This document shows, piece by piece, positions 34,881 through 44,132 of a stretch of DNA of 64,000 bases (position 1 is the stretch's first letter; every line of letters begins with the position of its first letter). A program made the translations under genes and the position numbers. The notes beneath the pieces are model-generated. The model was not told where the DNA came from. It ran no database searches and worked only from the letters and a program-made list of their open reading frames with translations. Source of the DNA: Prosthecobacter vanneervenii (lineage in GTDB: Bacteria > Verrucomicrobiota > Verrucomicrobiia > Verrucomicrobiales > Verrucomicrobiaceae); the NCBI RefSeq assembly GCF_014203095.1, contig NZ_JACHIG010000006.1:186001-250000 (forward strand). Direction: 5' to 3'.

Positions 34881-37800
34881 ATGAACATTTCCCGATTTTT
34901 TATCACCCGTCCCATCTTTGCGGGTGTGCTGTCGCTGCTGATTTTCATTCTCGGCGGCATCTCCCTCTTTCAGCTGCCGATCTCCGAGTATCCTGAGGTC
35001 GTGCCGCCGACGGTCATTGTGACGGCGACCTATCCCGGTGCGAATCCGAAGACCATTGCCGAAACGGTGGCCTCGCCGCTGGAGCAGACGATCAACGGCA
35101 TCGAAAACATGCTCTACATGTCGTCGATGAGCACGGCCAATGGCGTGATGACGCTCACCGTCACGTTCAAGATCGGCACGGAGCTCGACCTCGCGCAGAT
35201 GCAGGTGCAGAACCGCGTGGCGCAGGTGCTTCCCAAGCTGCCGGAGGAGGTGCGCCGTTTCGGGGTCACCACGGTGAAGTCTTCTCCCAACATGACGCTG
35301 GTGGTGCATCTGCTCTCCCCCAACGAGCGCTATGACGAGATCTACCTGCGCAACTACGCCACCCTCAATGTGAAGGACGAGCTGTCGCGACTCTCCGGTG
35401 TGGGGCAGGTGAACATCTTCGGCGGCGGCGACTACGCCATGCGCATCTGGATCGATCCCGACAAGGCCGCCGCGCGTGGCCTGACCTCCGGCGACATCGT
35501 GAACGCCATCCGCGAGCAGAACATCCAGGTGGCCGCGGGCACCATCGGCCAGCAGCCCACCAAGGACTCCGCCTTTGAGCTGACGGTGAATGCCAAGGGC
35601 CGCCTTATCAGCGAGGAGGAGTTTGAGCAGATCATCGTCAAGACCGGGCCGCATGGGGAAAAGCTCCGCCTGCGGGATGTCGCACGCTCCGAGATGGGCT
35701 CGGGCGACTACTCGCTGCGCGCGCTGCTCAACAACAAGCGTGCCGTCGGCATGGGCGTATTCCAGCTTCCCGGCGCGAATGCGCTCGCCGTCTCCGAGGC
35801 GGTGCGCCATTGCATGGCTGAGCTGAAGAAGAAAATGCCCGAGGGCGTGGACTACGCCATCGCCTATGACCCCACGGTGTTCGTGGAGAAGTCCATCGAT
35901 GCGGTCATCCACACGCTGCTGGAGGCTCTGGTGCTCGTCGTGCTGGTCGTCGTTATCTTCCTGCAGACCTGGCGTGCCTCCATCATCCCGCTGGCGGCGG
36001 TGCCGGTGTCTCTCGTCGGCACCTTTGCGGTGATGCATGCGCTCGGGTTCTCGATCAACAATCTTTCCCTCTTCGGCCTCGTGCTTGCCATCGGCATCGT
36101 GGTGGATGACGCCATCGTGGTCGTCGAAAACGTGGAGCGTAACATTCAGAACGGTCTCAAGCCGCTGGCGGCCACGCAGCAGGCCATGACGGAGGTGACA
36201 GGGCCCATCGTGGCCACGGCGCTTGTGCTGTGCGCGGTGTTCATTCCCACGGCATTCATCAGCGGGCTCAGCGGCCAGTTCTACAAGCAGTTCGCCGTCA
36301 CCATCGCCATCTCCACGGTCATTTCGGCCATCAACTCGCTCACGCTTTCTCCGGCGCTCTCCGCGCTGCTGCTGAAGGGCCACGGTGACAAGCGTGACAT
36401 CCTCACCAAGCTCATCGACGGTCTGTTTGGCTGGTTCTTCCGGCCGTTCAACCGCTTCTTTGAGTGGTCGTCCAATGTGTATGTGGGCCTGGTGAAACGC
36501 ATCATCCGTTTCAGCTTCATCGCCGTCATCATCTACGGCGGTCTTGTCTGGGCCACATGGAAAGGTTTTGAAACTGTGCCCGAGGGCTTTGTGCCCAGCC
36601 AGGACAAGCAGTACCTCGTCGGCTTTGCGCAGCTGCCAGATGGCGCTTCTCTTGACCGCACCGACGACGTCATGCGTCGGATGTCCCAGATCGCCATGGA
36701 CGAGCCGGGCGTGAAGGACGCCATCGCTTTCCCGGGCCTGTCCATCCAGGGTTTCACCATCAGCCCCAATGCGGGCATCGTGTTCGTCGGCCTCGACAAC
36801 TTCGAGGACCGCAAGTCGCCGGAGCTCAGCGGCGCGGCCATCGCCAATTCGCTCAACGGCAAGTTCATGGCCATCCAGGACGCCATGGTGATGATGTTCC
36901 CGCCACCGCCTGTGAACGGCATCGGCACCACGGGCGGGTTCAAGCTCATGGTGGAAGACCGAGGCAACCAGGGCTACGCGGCGCTTTATCAGGCCACGCA
37001 GAAGCTCGTCGGCGCAGCCTATGGCACCCAGAAGCTCACGCAGGTTTACTCCGGCTACACCGTCAATGTGCCGCAGCTTGAGGCGGACGTGGATCGTGAG
37101 AAAGCGAAGGTTCAGGGCGTGCCGCTGGCGAATCTGTTTGAGACATTGCAGGTCAACCTCGGCAGCCTTTACGTGAACGACTTCAACCGCTTTGGCCGCA
37201 CCTACCAGGTCGTGGCGCAGGCGGAGCAGCAGTTCCGTGACGACGCCAGCGACATCACGCGGCTGAAAACGCGCAACGCTGCGGGTGAGATGGTGCCCGT
37301 GGGATCATTGGTGAAAGTGAAGGAGGGCTTTGGCCCGGACCGTGTCACGCATTACAACGGCTACCTCGCCGCCGACCTGAACGGTGCCCCCATGCCGCCG
37401 CTGAGCTCCGGCCAGGCGGAGGAGCTCATCTCCAAGCTGGCCAAAGAAGGCCTGCCGGGCGGGTTTGAGTTTGAGTGGACGGACCTCACCTACCAGAAGA
37501 TAATCGCCGGAAACACCGCCATCTACATCTACCCGCTGTGCATCCTGCTGGTGTTCATGGTGCTGGCCGCCCAGTATGAGAGCCTGCGCCTGCCGCTGGC
37601 CATCATCCTCATCGTGCCGCTGTGCCTGCTGTTTGCGCTGGCGGGGGTGATGATCACGGGTGGTGACAACAACATCTTCACGCAGATCGGCTTCATCGTG
37701 CTGATCGGGCTGGCCTGCAAAAACGCGATTCTGATCGTGGAGTTTGCGAAGGAGAAATTTGATCACGGCCTCAGTCCGCTGGAAGCGGCCATCGAGTCCT

Positions 37801-38063
37801 GCCGCCTGCGCCTGCGTCCGATTTTGATGACGTCCATCGCCTTCATCGCTGGTGTGTATCCGCTGGTGGTCTCCACCGGTGCGGGCGCTGAAATGCGCCG
37901 CGCCATGGGCACCGCCGTGTTTGCCGGCATGATCGGCGTGACCTTCCTGGGCCTGTTCTTCACGCCGGTGTTTTATGTGCTGGTGATGCTGTGGCAGAAG
38001 AAAAAGAAGGCCTCCGCTTCTGCCGACGAAATCCCTTCCGCTGCTCTTCCTGTTCCTCACTGA
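34881..38063 (+). CDS. RND efflux pump, HAE1 family (AcrB-like)
   Basis: 1060 aa from the ATG at 34881; the longer frame overlaps the adaptor gene and lacks the typical start. The N-terminus NISRFFITRPIFAGVLSL and the first porter region PISEYPEVVPPTVIVTATYPG are classic HAE1. The proton-relay Asp pair is present in TM4 (GIVVDDAIVVVENVERN), as are the 12 membrane segments and two large periplasmic loops. The C-terminal TM10-12 block (VLIGLACKNAILIVEFAKE) is normal. It forms a tripartite pump with its neighbours. Full length, no disruption seen. Confidence 0.95.
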   Translation: MNISRFFITRPIFAGVLSLLIFILGGISLFQLPISEYPEVVPPTVIVTATYPGANPKTIAETVASPLEQTINGIENMLYMSSMSTANGVMTLTVTFKIGTELDLAQMQVQNRVAQVLPKLPEEVRRFGVTTVKSSPNMTLVVHLLSPNERYDEIYLRNYATLNVKDELSRLSGVGQVNIFGGGDYAMRIWIDPDKAAARGLTSGDIVNAIREQNIQVAAGTIGQQPTKDSAFELTVNAKGRLISEEEFEQIIVKTGPHGEKLRLRDVARSEMGSGDYSLRALLNNKRAVGMGVFQLPGANALAVSEAVRHCMAELKKKMPEGVDYAIAYDPTVFVEKSIDAVIHTLLEALVLVVLVVVIFLQTWRASIIPLAAVPVSLVGTFAVMHALGFSINNLSLFGLVLAIGIVVDDAIVVVENVERNIQNGLKPLAATQQAMTEVTGPIVATALVLCAVFIPTAFISGLSGQFYKQFAVTIAISTVISAINSLTLSPALSALLLKGHGDKRDILTKLIDGLFGWFFRPFNRFFEWSSNVYVGLVKRIIRFSFIAVIIYGGLVWATWKGFETVPEGFVPSQDKQYLVGFAQLPDGASLDRTDDVMRRMSQIAMDEPGVKDAIAFPGLSIQGFTISPNAGIVFVGLDNFEDRKSPELSGAAIANSLNGKFMAIQDAMVMMFPPPPVNGIGTTGGFKLMVEDRGNQGYAALYQATQKLVGAAYGTQKLTQVYSGYTVNVPQLEADVDREKAKVQGVPLANLFETLQVNLGSLYVNDFNRFGRTYQVVAQAEQQFRDDASDITRLKTRNAAGEMVPVGSLVKVKEGFGPDRVTHYNGYLAADLNGAPMPPLSSGQAEELISKLAKEGLPGGFEFEWTDLTYQKIIAGNTAIYIYPLCILLVFMVLAAQYESLRLPLAIILIVPLCLLFALAGVMITGGDNNIFTQIGFIVLIGLACKNAILIVEFAKEKFDHGLSPLEAAIESCRLRLRPILMTSIAFIAGVYPLVVSTGAGAEMRRAMGTAVFAGMIGVTFLGLFFTPVFYVLVMLWQKKKKASASADEIPSAALPVPH

Positions 38064-38071
38064 TTTTCGCC

Positions 38072-39583
38072 ATGCGCTTTTTCATTCCATTTCTTTTTGC
38101 GACTAGTGTCATCGCCCAGATCGGGCCGAATTACGAACGGCCGGAAACTGTGACGCCAGCAGGCTACAAAGGTGCCGTGAACTGGCGTGAAGCACGCCCG
38201 CTCGATACACTGCCGAAAGGTGCGTGGTGGCGCGTGTTTGGCGATGCCAGGCTGAACAGCCTCATGGAGATGGCCACGGCAAACAACCAGACGCTGAAGG
38301 CATCGGTGGCGCGCTTTGACCAGGCGCGGGCGGGTACGGGGCTGGCGCGTGCGGCGTTTTTCCCCACGGCGGATATTAATTCCGCCTTCACCACGCAGCG
38401 CACTTCCCCCAACATGCCCAGCGCCTTTCCGCTGAACGGCCTGCATTACGTTGGGCCGAGCTACACGGTGCCGCTGGATTTTAGCTGGGAACTGGATCTG
38501 TGGGGAAAGATCCGTCGCCAGAACGAAAGCGCGCGTGCGGATGCCGCTGCTGCCGCCAACCAAATGCAAAACGTGCTGCTCGGAGTGCATGCCGACGTGG
38601 CCACGAACTACTTCCGCATTCGTGCTCTCGATGGCGAACTGGCCACCGTGCGCGCGGCCGTGGGCTGGCGCAGGCAGGCGCTGGACATCGCACGTGCTCG
38701 CGTGAAGGCTGGTGCAGGCAGTGAACTGGAGCAGGCGCAGGCCGAGACCGAGGTGGCCAGCGCCGAGGCCGAAGTGGGAGCACTGCAAAATCAGCGTGAC
38801 CAGCTGGAAAATGCCATTGCTCTGCTGACGGGAACAAACCCCAGTGCCTTTAAGATGGGGGGCAATCCAAGCCAGCTGCCTTCTCCGCCCGTCGTCCCAG
38901 CGGGTGTGCCTACTGATCTACTTGAGCGTCGCCCTGATGTGGCGGCTGCCGAGCGCACTCTGGCCTCCACCACTGCGCAGATCGGTGTGACGAAAGCCAA
39001 TTTCTTTCCCAGCATCCGGCTCACGGGCCGCACAGGCTATCTGAGCGGCGATGTGGAAAAGCTCTTTGAGATGGGAAGCATGAACTGGAACATCGGCCCG
39101 AGCATCACGGTGCCGCTGTTTGCCGGTGGCAAGAACCGCGCCTACATGGAACGTGCCCGCGCCGCGCATGATGAAGCGCTGGCTAACTACCGACAGGCGA
39201 TCCTGGCGTCGTTCAATGATGTGGAAAACGCCCTGGCTGCCATGCGCAATCTCAGCAACCAGACTGAGGCGCAGCACCGTGCACGCGCCAGCGCGCAGCA
39301 GGCGGCAAAGATCGCCCATGCACGCTATGAGGCTGGCACCAGTCCTTATCTGGATGTGATCGAGGCCAACCGCTCTCTGCTAACGACCGAGCGCGCCTGT
39401 GCCACGCTGGCCGGTCAGCGACTGATCGCCAGCGTGAGCCTGGTCAAAGCTCTCGGCGGTGGCTGGGATCAAAACCTGCCCGTGACGGTGCCTGCCATCA
39501 CGCCTGATCCGGAGGCAATGGGTTCCACCGCACCGAAGAAAGGCTTTTTCACGAAGGTGAAGGGGTGGTTTAAGAAGGATTGA
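38072..39583 (+). CDS. Outer-membrane efflux channel (TolC/NodT family)
   Basis: 503 aa from the ATG at 38072, which starts a signal peptide (FFIPFLFATSVIAQ); the longer frame overlaps the pump gene. It shows the OprM/NodT pattern: GPNYERPETVTPAGYKG at the mature N-terminus, WWRVFGDARLNSLMEMA, FSWELDLWGKIRRQNESARADA, LLERRPDVAAAERTLASTTAQIGVTKANFFPSI and a second repeat half. No lipobox Cys is visible at the cleavage site, unlike many OprM relatives. A short C-terminal extension is Lys-rich (KKGFFTKVKGWFKK). Last gene of the efflux operon. Confidence 0.92.
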   Translation: MRFFIPFLFATSVIAQIGPNYERPETVTPAGYKGAVNWREARPLDTLPKGAWWRVFGDARLNSLMEMATANNQTLKASVARFDQARAGTGLARAAFFPTADINSAFTTQRTSPNMPSAFPLNGLHYVGPSYTVPLDFSWELDLWGKIRRQNESARADAAAAANQMQNVLLGVHADVATNYFRIRALDGELATVRAAVGWRRQALDIARARVKAGAGSELEQAQAETEVASAEAEVGALQNQRDQLENAIALLTGTNPSAFKMGGNPSQLPSPPVVPAGVPTDLLERRPDVAAAERTLASTTAQIGVTKANFFPSIRLTGRTGYLSGDVEKLFEMGSMNWNIGPSITVPLFAGGKNRAYMERARAAHDEALANYRQAILASFNDVENALAAMRNLSNQTEAQHRARASAQQAAKIAHARYEAGTSPYLDVIEANRSLLTTERACATLAGQRLIASVSLVKALGGGWDQNLPVTVPAITPDPEAMGSTAPKKGFFTKVKGWFKKD

Positions 39584-39586
39584 TTC

Positions 39587-39615
39587 GTGCGACGGACAGG
39601 GAGTGTACGTCGTAC
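39587..39615. terminator. Hairpin between convergent genes, possible bidirectional terminator
   Basis: GTGCGACG (39587-39594) pairs with CGTCGTAC (39608-39615) with one wobble, in the 33-bp gap between the efflux channel and squalene synthase stop codons. There is no T-tract. Confidence 0.3.
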
Positions 39616-39616
39616 C

Positions 39617-40594
39617 TCAAGCTTCCGCCAGCTTCCGATAGAGCTTCTCCATCGCCCCCGCGCTGCGGCAGGCGATGGCGGCCTGGGCGAGGATGCTGGC
39701 GACGTCGAGACGGGAGATTTTGACGCCCTGCTGAATCTTATCCCACGTAGAGGTGCGCATTTTGGCCACGGTTTGGATGCCAAGGAGCAGGGGCAGGGCT
39801 GTGGCATAGCGGAGCTTGCCGTGGGCCACGTGCTGGACGTACCGCAGGCCGCACTCGAGATGCTCGGTGCAGGTTTGCAGCCAGAGGCTCCATTCTGTCT
39901 GGATGTCCTCGGGCTGGCAGGGCAGGTAGCAGCGGCCGTCGCGGGTGTCTTCACCGATGTCTCGCAGGATGTTGATAAGCTGCAGGCCTTTGCCCATGCG
40001 AGCGCCCCATTCCTGCATCTGGGCGGTGCTCACGGCGGGGTCAAGAGAGGCGGGCAGCTCGCTGGCGCAGAGCTGGGTCCAGAATTCGCCCACGCATCCG
40101 GCCACCAGCCAGGTGTACTCGTCCAGCTCCTTTGCGCTGGCCAGGCGGCGCAGCTGGCCGTCTGAGGGAAAGCGGCGGATGTCGAGCATCTGACCGTCGA
40201 TGATGTGCTCCAGCACGCTCTGAATGGCGGCCAGCGGTGCGGGTTGCATGGTGCGCATCCAGGCGATGCCATCGGCAAATTTTTCCATCAGGCGGCGCTC
40301 GGCATCATCGCTCTGCTGCGGGCAGAACTGGCGGATGAGCATGTTGGCGAGGCTTTGAACGTCACCAGTGCCACGAACAAGAGCGCGGTAGCGCTCGAGG
40401 CAGTCGAGGCGGATGGCGGCGTCCACGCTGGCAGTGTCGGCGATGGTGTCCGCCGTGCGGGCCAGCAGGTAAGCGAGGGAGATGGGCTCGCGCAGTTCCT
40501 TGGGCAATGCCTTGAGGGTGAGATAGAAAGAACGCGAGACCGATGCCAGCAGCTGGCCGCCGAGTTCGCGTTCATGGTGGGATTCGTCAGACAT
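39617..40594 (-). CDS. Squalene/phytoene synthase family protein
   Basis: 325 aa from the ATG at 40594; the longer frame only adds codons from a microrepeat region. The enzyme condenses two prenyl diphosphates head to head. Visible motifs: SRSFYLTLKALPKELREPIS, the first Asp-rich motif in ARTADTIADT, and the second in INILRDIGEDTRDGRCYLP. The YLLARTADTIADT form is of the type I associate with bacterial squalene rather than carotenoid synthases, but the product cannot be decided. No hopanoid or carotenoid genes are adjacent. It is divergent from hemW. Confidence 0.85.
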   Translation of the reverse strand: MSDESHHERELGGQLLASVSRSFYLTLKALPKELREPISLAYLLARTADTIADTASVDAAIRLDCLERYRALVRGTGDVQSLANMLIRQFCPQQSDDAERRLMEKFADGIAWMRTMQPAPLAAIQSVLEHIIDGQMLDIRRFPSDGQLRRLASAKELDEYTWLVAGCVGEFWTQLCASELPASLDPAVSTAQMQEWGARMGKGLQLINILRDIGEDTRDGRCYLPCQPEDIQTEWSLWLQTCTEHLECGLRYVQHVAHGKLRYATALPLLLGIQTVAKMRTSTWDKIQQGVKISRLDVASILAQAAIACRSAGAMEKLYRKLAEA

Positions 40595-40597
40595 GGT

Positions 40598-40627
40598 TCT
40601 AGGTGCTAGATGGTAGATGCTAGATGC
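40598..40627. repeat. Heptanucleotide microrepeat (ATGCTAG)n
   Basis: Four or so degenerate 7-mers (CTAGGTG, CTAGATG, GTAGATG, CTAGATG) fill the gap between the squalene synthase and hemW starts. They are related to the ATGCTGG repeat at 6495-6529. Confidence 0.5.
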
Positions 40628-40659
40628 CGGAGCAAGCATTCTCTGCTAGCATTGGGAGA

Positions 40660-41748
40660 GTGAAGCACCTTTACGTTCATATTCCATTCTGCCACCGCAT
40701 CTGCCCCTACTGCAGCTTTCACAAGCACACGCCGGGTGGCACGGACATGACGGCATTTGTGGATGCGCTGCTGAGGGAGGTGGAAAAACAGCCGCTGCAG
40801 CCGCAGACGATTTTCTTTGGCGGTGGTACGCCCACGATGCTGAGCGACGTGCATCTGGAGCGCCTGCTGTACGGGCTGAAGGAGCGGGTGGATTTCTCGC
40901 AGATGGTGGAGTTTACGATGGAGGCCAATCCTCGCAGTGTCACAGAGTCCAAGGCGGCGCTGATGCGTGCCATGGGCGTCACACGTATCAGTCTGGGCAT
41001 CCAGGCCTGGGATGACGAAACGCTCAAAACCCTGGGCCGTGATCATGCAAGAGCTGATGCGGAAGAGACGTGGCAGGTGCTAAAAGCGGAAGGTTTTCCC
41101 AGTCTGAACTTGGACCTGATGTTTTCCATCCCGGGGCAGAGCATGGACACGTGGCGCAGCACGTTGGAGCACACCATCGCCCTACAGCCTGACCACATCT
41201 CCGCCTACAACCTGAACTATGAGGAGGACACGGACTTTTTCCGCCGACTCAAGGCTGGGGAGTACCGCGAGGACGAAGGGCGCGACGCGGATTTTTTCAA
41301 TCTGGCGATCGATCTGCTGGAGGCAGACGGCTTTGAGCACTACGAGATCTCCAACTACGCCAAAGCGGGGCACCGCTCCGTGCACAACGAGGCCTACTGG
41401 ATGGGAGAAGACTATTTGGGCATCGGGCCTGGCGCTTTTTCAACCGTGGGTGGCAGGCGCTGGCACAATGTCAAAGACACCCCGCGCTACATGGCGATGA
41501 CGCTGGCCGGAGAAGATACCGCCGTGGAGGTGGAGGAACTCACACCTGATCAACGCCGCACCGAGCGTTTTGGCCTGGAACTGCGAACGGCGCGCGGCCT
41601 GCCGCTGGAGCTGATCGCCCCGGAGTCGCGCAAAATGCTCGAGACTCTGCGAGATCAGGGGCTGCTGAGCTATGACGAAAGTCACTTACGGCTGACCCGA
41701 GCAGGGAAGCCGCTGGTTGATCCCATCGCTGTGGCGCTGATGGGGTAG
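40660..41748 (+). CDS. hemW: Radical SAM haem chaperone HemW
   Basis: 362 aa from a GTG at 40660, which puts the family start KHLYVHIPFC at the N-terminus; an ATG at 40624 lies in the microrepeat. HemW binds haem and transfers it to respiratory enzymes. The 4Fe-4S motif is C-x3-C-x2-C (FCHRICPYCSF). FFGGGTPTMLS, DLMFSIPGQSMDTW and the HemW signature HNEAYWMGEDYLGIGPGAF are present, distinguishing it from the oxygen-independent coproporphyrinogen dehydrogenase HemN. It is divergent from the squalene synthase gene. Start choice is the only doubt. Confidence 0.9.
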   Translation: MKHLYVHIPFCHRICPYCSFHKHTPGGTDMTAFVDALLREVEKQPLQPQTIFFGGGTPTMLSDVHLERLLYGLKERVDFSQMVEFTMEANPRSVTESKAALMRAMGVTRISLGIQAWDDETLKTLGRDHARADAEETWQVLKAEGFPSLNLDLMFSIPGQSMDTWRSTLEHTIALQPDHISAYNLNYEEDTDFFRRLKAGEYREDEGRDADFFNLAIDLLEADGFEHYEISNYAKAGHRSVHNEAYWMGEDYLGIGPGAFSTVGGRRWHNVKDTPRYMAMTLAGEDTAVEVEELTPDQRRTERFGLELRTARGLPLELIAPESRKMLETLRDQGLLSYDESHLRLTRAGKPLVDPIAVALMG

Positions 41749-41755
41749 GGCAGGT

Positions 41756-42280
41756 TTATTTCACCGGGAAGGCGCCGGATTTCAGCGCAGCGGTGGTGCC
41801 CAGTGCCACTACGCCAATGATAGCGATCAAGTACAGGGAAAGCATGATGATCATCATGACGCCAACGAATTTCCAGAAGCCACGTTGTTCATTCAGGGCC
41901 TTGTCCAGATCGGCCAGGCTATGTGAGGCTGCTAGGGAGCCGATGCGGTTGGCATATTTCCAGAGTTTGGTGGCGGGGATGATGTACAAAACAGCAAAGA
42001 ACACGTAAATCGCGGCTAGCGCGATGAACTGCACGTCACCAAAAGGGGAGTTGCCAGCCAGCTTGCCCTTGCCGATGGCGGCCACAACCGCCATGGCTCC
42101 GGCTGCCAGCAGCATGAAGATGACGCCGATCCACATCATCACTGACATGAAGCGTACCCAGGGCTTGGTGCCGGTAAGCTGAGCGATGGTGCTGGGGGCA
42201 ACGATGTCGGAACTCACACCCGCAGGGGCCCCGTACAAGTTGGCAGATGGGGTGGAGTAAGGGTTGGCGGGTGTTTCCAT
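41756..42280 (-). CDS. Small membrane protein, DUF5362-like
   Basis: 174 aa from the ATG at 42280. The N-terminal ~35 residues are a Pro/Ser/Asn-rich tail (NPYSTPSANLYGAPAG). Four membrane segments follow (about 47-70, 83-105, 137-165 as the strongest). A charged ASHSLADLDKALNEQRGFWKFVG block before the last segment is typical of DUF5362-like proteins that carry an N-terminal proline-rich tail. Function unknown. It is divergent from the RDD gene of the MoxR operon (116-bp gap) and converges on hemW. Confidence 0.55.
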   Translation of the reverse strand: METPANPYSTPSANLYGAPAGVSSDIVAPSTIAQLTGTKPWVRFMSVMMWIGVIFMLLAAGAMAVVAAIGKGKLAGNSPFGDVQFIALAAIYVFFAVLYIIPATKLWKYANRIGSLAASHSLADLDKALNEQRGFWKFVGVMMIIMLSLYLIAIIGVVALGTTAALKSGAFPVK

Positions 42281-42396
42281 GATAGGTGTGGAGATTGAGG
42301 TGAATGAGCGTCGGGTGTGAACCCGCACATTATTCAAACCTACGAAAATAATTCGATGGTTGTCAAAACCAATCGGAGCCGCTTCATTAGGCACCA

Positions 42397-43164
42397 ATGG
42401 CAGCGGCGCGCGCGGACACCTTGCAATCAGTCGAACTCGCAGATGGCGTGGAGATTCAGCTCCGCGTCGCGGGTGTGGCAGTTCGCAGCATGGCTTACTT
42501 GATTGACCTGCTGATCCGCATAGCCATCTACATTGGTGCTTCCATCCTCATGTTCTGGCTTCTGGCAGACGTGCTGGGGCCGCAGGTCACTCTGGGACTG
42601 TTCCTACTTTTCATTTTCTTCATGGAGTGGTTTTACAACGTCATCTTTGAAGCGGGTGCCAAGGGTGCAACACCTGGGCAGCGCGTTTTCAAGCTGCGGG
42701 TCATGAGCATGACAGGGGGCCCGGTGACGCTGGCGCAGGCCGTGATGCGAAACTTTTTGCGCGTGGTGGATTTCATGCCGTTTTTTTACCTTACAGGGAT
42801 TGTCTGCATGCTTTTCACCCGGCGATTTCAGCGGTTGGGAGATCTGGTGGCGAACACGGTGGTGACGTATGTCGAGCTGCCGCACACCGTTGTAGCTCAA
42901 GTACCAATTCAAGCAGAGCGCCTGGCACCCTCCCAGGTGCTCACGCGGGAGGAGCAGGCGGCGCTGTTGCAGTTCATCGAGCGTGCACCGTTATGGGCGG
43001 ATGAGCGGCGTCTTGAACTGGCCTCGCTGGCGCAGCCACTGACAAAGGCACCCGGCCCAGAAGGATTGCGACGCCTTTGCGGCATGGCACTGTGGCTGCA
43101 GGAACCTGAGGAGAAACGCGCCACACCGCCACCGCTGAAAGGAGCAGCCTACTCCCGCTCATGA
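42397..43164 (+). CDS. RDD-family membrane protein
   Basis: 255 aa. The RDD signature is in the first membrane segment (VRSMAYLIDLLIRIAIYI; Arg30 and Asp37), with two or three further segments and GATPGQRVFKLRVMSMTGGPVTL between them. A cytoplasmic C-terminal tail of ~85 residues is predicted. RDD proteins of this length often accompany SpoIIM and MoxR/DUF58 genes; some RDD proteins have been linked to ion transport. It is the first gene of a six-gene plus-strand operon and overlaps the SpoIIM-like gene by four bases (ATGA). Confidence 0.85.
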   Translation: MAAARADTLQSVELADGVEIQLRVAGVAVRSMAYLIDLLIRIAIYIGASILMFWLLADVLGPQVTLGLFLLFIFFMEWFYNVIFEAGAKGATPGQRVFKLRVMSMTGGPVTLAQAVMRNFLRVVDFMPFFYLTGIVCMLFTRRFQRLGDLVANTVVTYVELPHTVVAQVPIQAERLAPSQVLTREEQAALLQFIERAPLWADERRLELASLAQPLTKAPGPEGLRRLCGMALWLQEPEEKRATPPPLKGAAYSRS

Positions 43165-44132
43165 CACCGGCGCAGTTTGAAAAGCAGATCGAGCCCCGCT
43201 GGCAGAAGCTGGAAAAGCTGCTGGCAGAGGCCGAGCAGAATCACCCCACGGCGGCGGTGGACGAACTGCCAGCCACCTTTCGCCAGGTTTGCCATGACCT
43301 GAGCGTGGCGCAGCACCGCATGAGCCCGCAGCGCCTCACTCAGAAGCTCAATGCGCTGGCCCTGCGGACGTACCGTGTGCTTGAGCGCCACAGCGCCGGG
43401 GGCTGGGAGGCGTTTGTGCGGCTGTTCTTTGTGGAGTTTCCCCAGGCGGTACGGGCAGAATGGAGACTCTTCTGGTGGTGCACCGCGCTGTTCTACCTGC
43501 CGGCAGTGCTGATCGCCGCCATTACTCCGGCACATCCGGAGTGGGCCATGGCGCTGCTGGGGCCGGAAGGCATGGTGCAGATCGAGAGCATGTACGGAGA
43601 GTCCAGCAAGCCCTCTGATTTTGTGCGTGAGAGCTATGGCTCTGGCTTTGCGGCCTTCTGCTTCTACATCTGGAACAACGTCAGCATCAATTTCAAGACT
43701 TTCGCCGGAGGCATCCTCGGCGGTGTGGGCTCTTTGTTTGTTCTGATGTTCAATTCCTTGTTTCTTGGCGCGGTATTTGGCTACGTGCACTATTCCGGCA
43801 ATCCTATGACGCTGTATGCGTGGGTGGTCGCACACGGAGCGCCTGAAATCACCGGCATGATCATCGCTGCCATGGCAGGGATGCGGGTGGGGTGGTCGGT
43901 GCTGCGGCCGGGCCGCATGGAGAGGCGCGAGGCGCTGGTGCTGGCGGGGCGCAAAGCGCTGCCGCTGCTGATCGGTGCTGCGATCCTGACGAGCCTGGCG
44001 GCAGTGCTGGAGGGCTTTTGGTCGCCGCTGAACCTGCCGCTTTCGATCAAATTTGCCTCGGGTGGCATGTGCTGGGTGCTGCTGACGGTGTTTCTACTTT
44101 TTAGCGGAAGGAGGAGCGGCAATGCGGCTTGA
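43161..44132 (+). CDS. SpoIIM-like membrane protein (DUF95)
   Basis: 323 aa. The N-terminal ~110 residues are soluble and helical (QIEPRWQKLEKLLAEAEQ). Five membrane segments follow, with the conserved patterns FYIWNNVSINFKTFAGGILGG and HGAPEITGMIIAAMAGM characteristic of stage II sporulation protein M homologues in non-sporulating bacteria. In this setting (RDD-SpoIIM-MoxR-DUF58) the protein is thought to belong to a membrane complex, not to sporulation. It overlaps the preceding gene by 4 bases and the following one by 11. Confidence 0.85.
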   Translation: MTPAQFEKQIEPRWQKLEKLLAEAEQNHPTAAVDELPATFRQVCHDLSVAQHRMSPQRLTQKLNALALRTYRVLERHSAGGWEAFVRLFFVEFPQAVRAEWRLFWWCTALFYLPAVLIAAITPAHPEWAMALLGPEGMVQIESMYGESSKPSDFVRESYGSGFAAFCFYIWNNVSINFKTFAGGILGGVGSLFVLMFNSLFLGAVFGYVHYSGNPMTLYAWVVAHGAPEITGMIIAAMAGMRVGWSVLRPGRMERREALVLAGRKALPLLIGAAILTSLAAVLEGFWSPLNLPLSIKFASGGMCWVLLTVFLLFSGRRSGNAA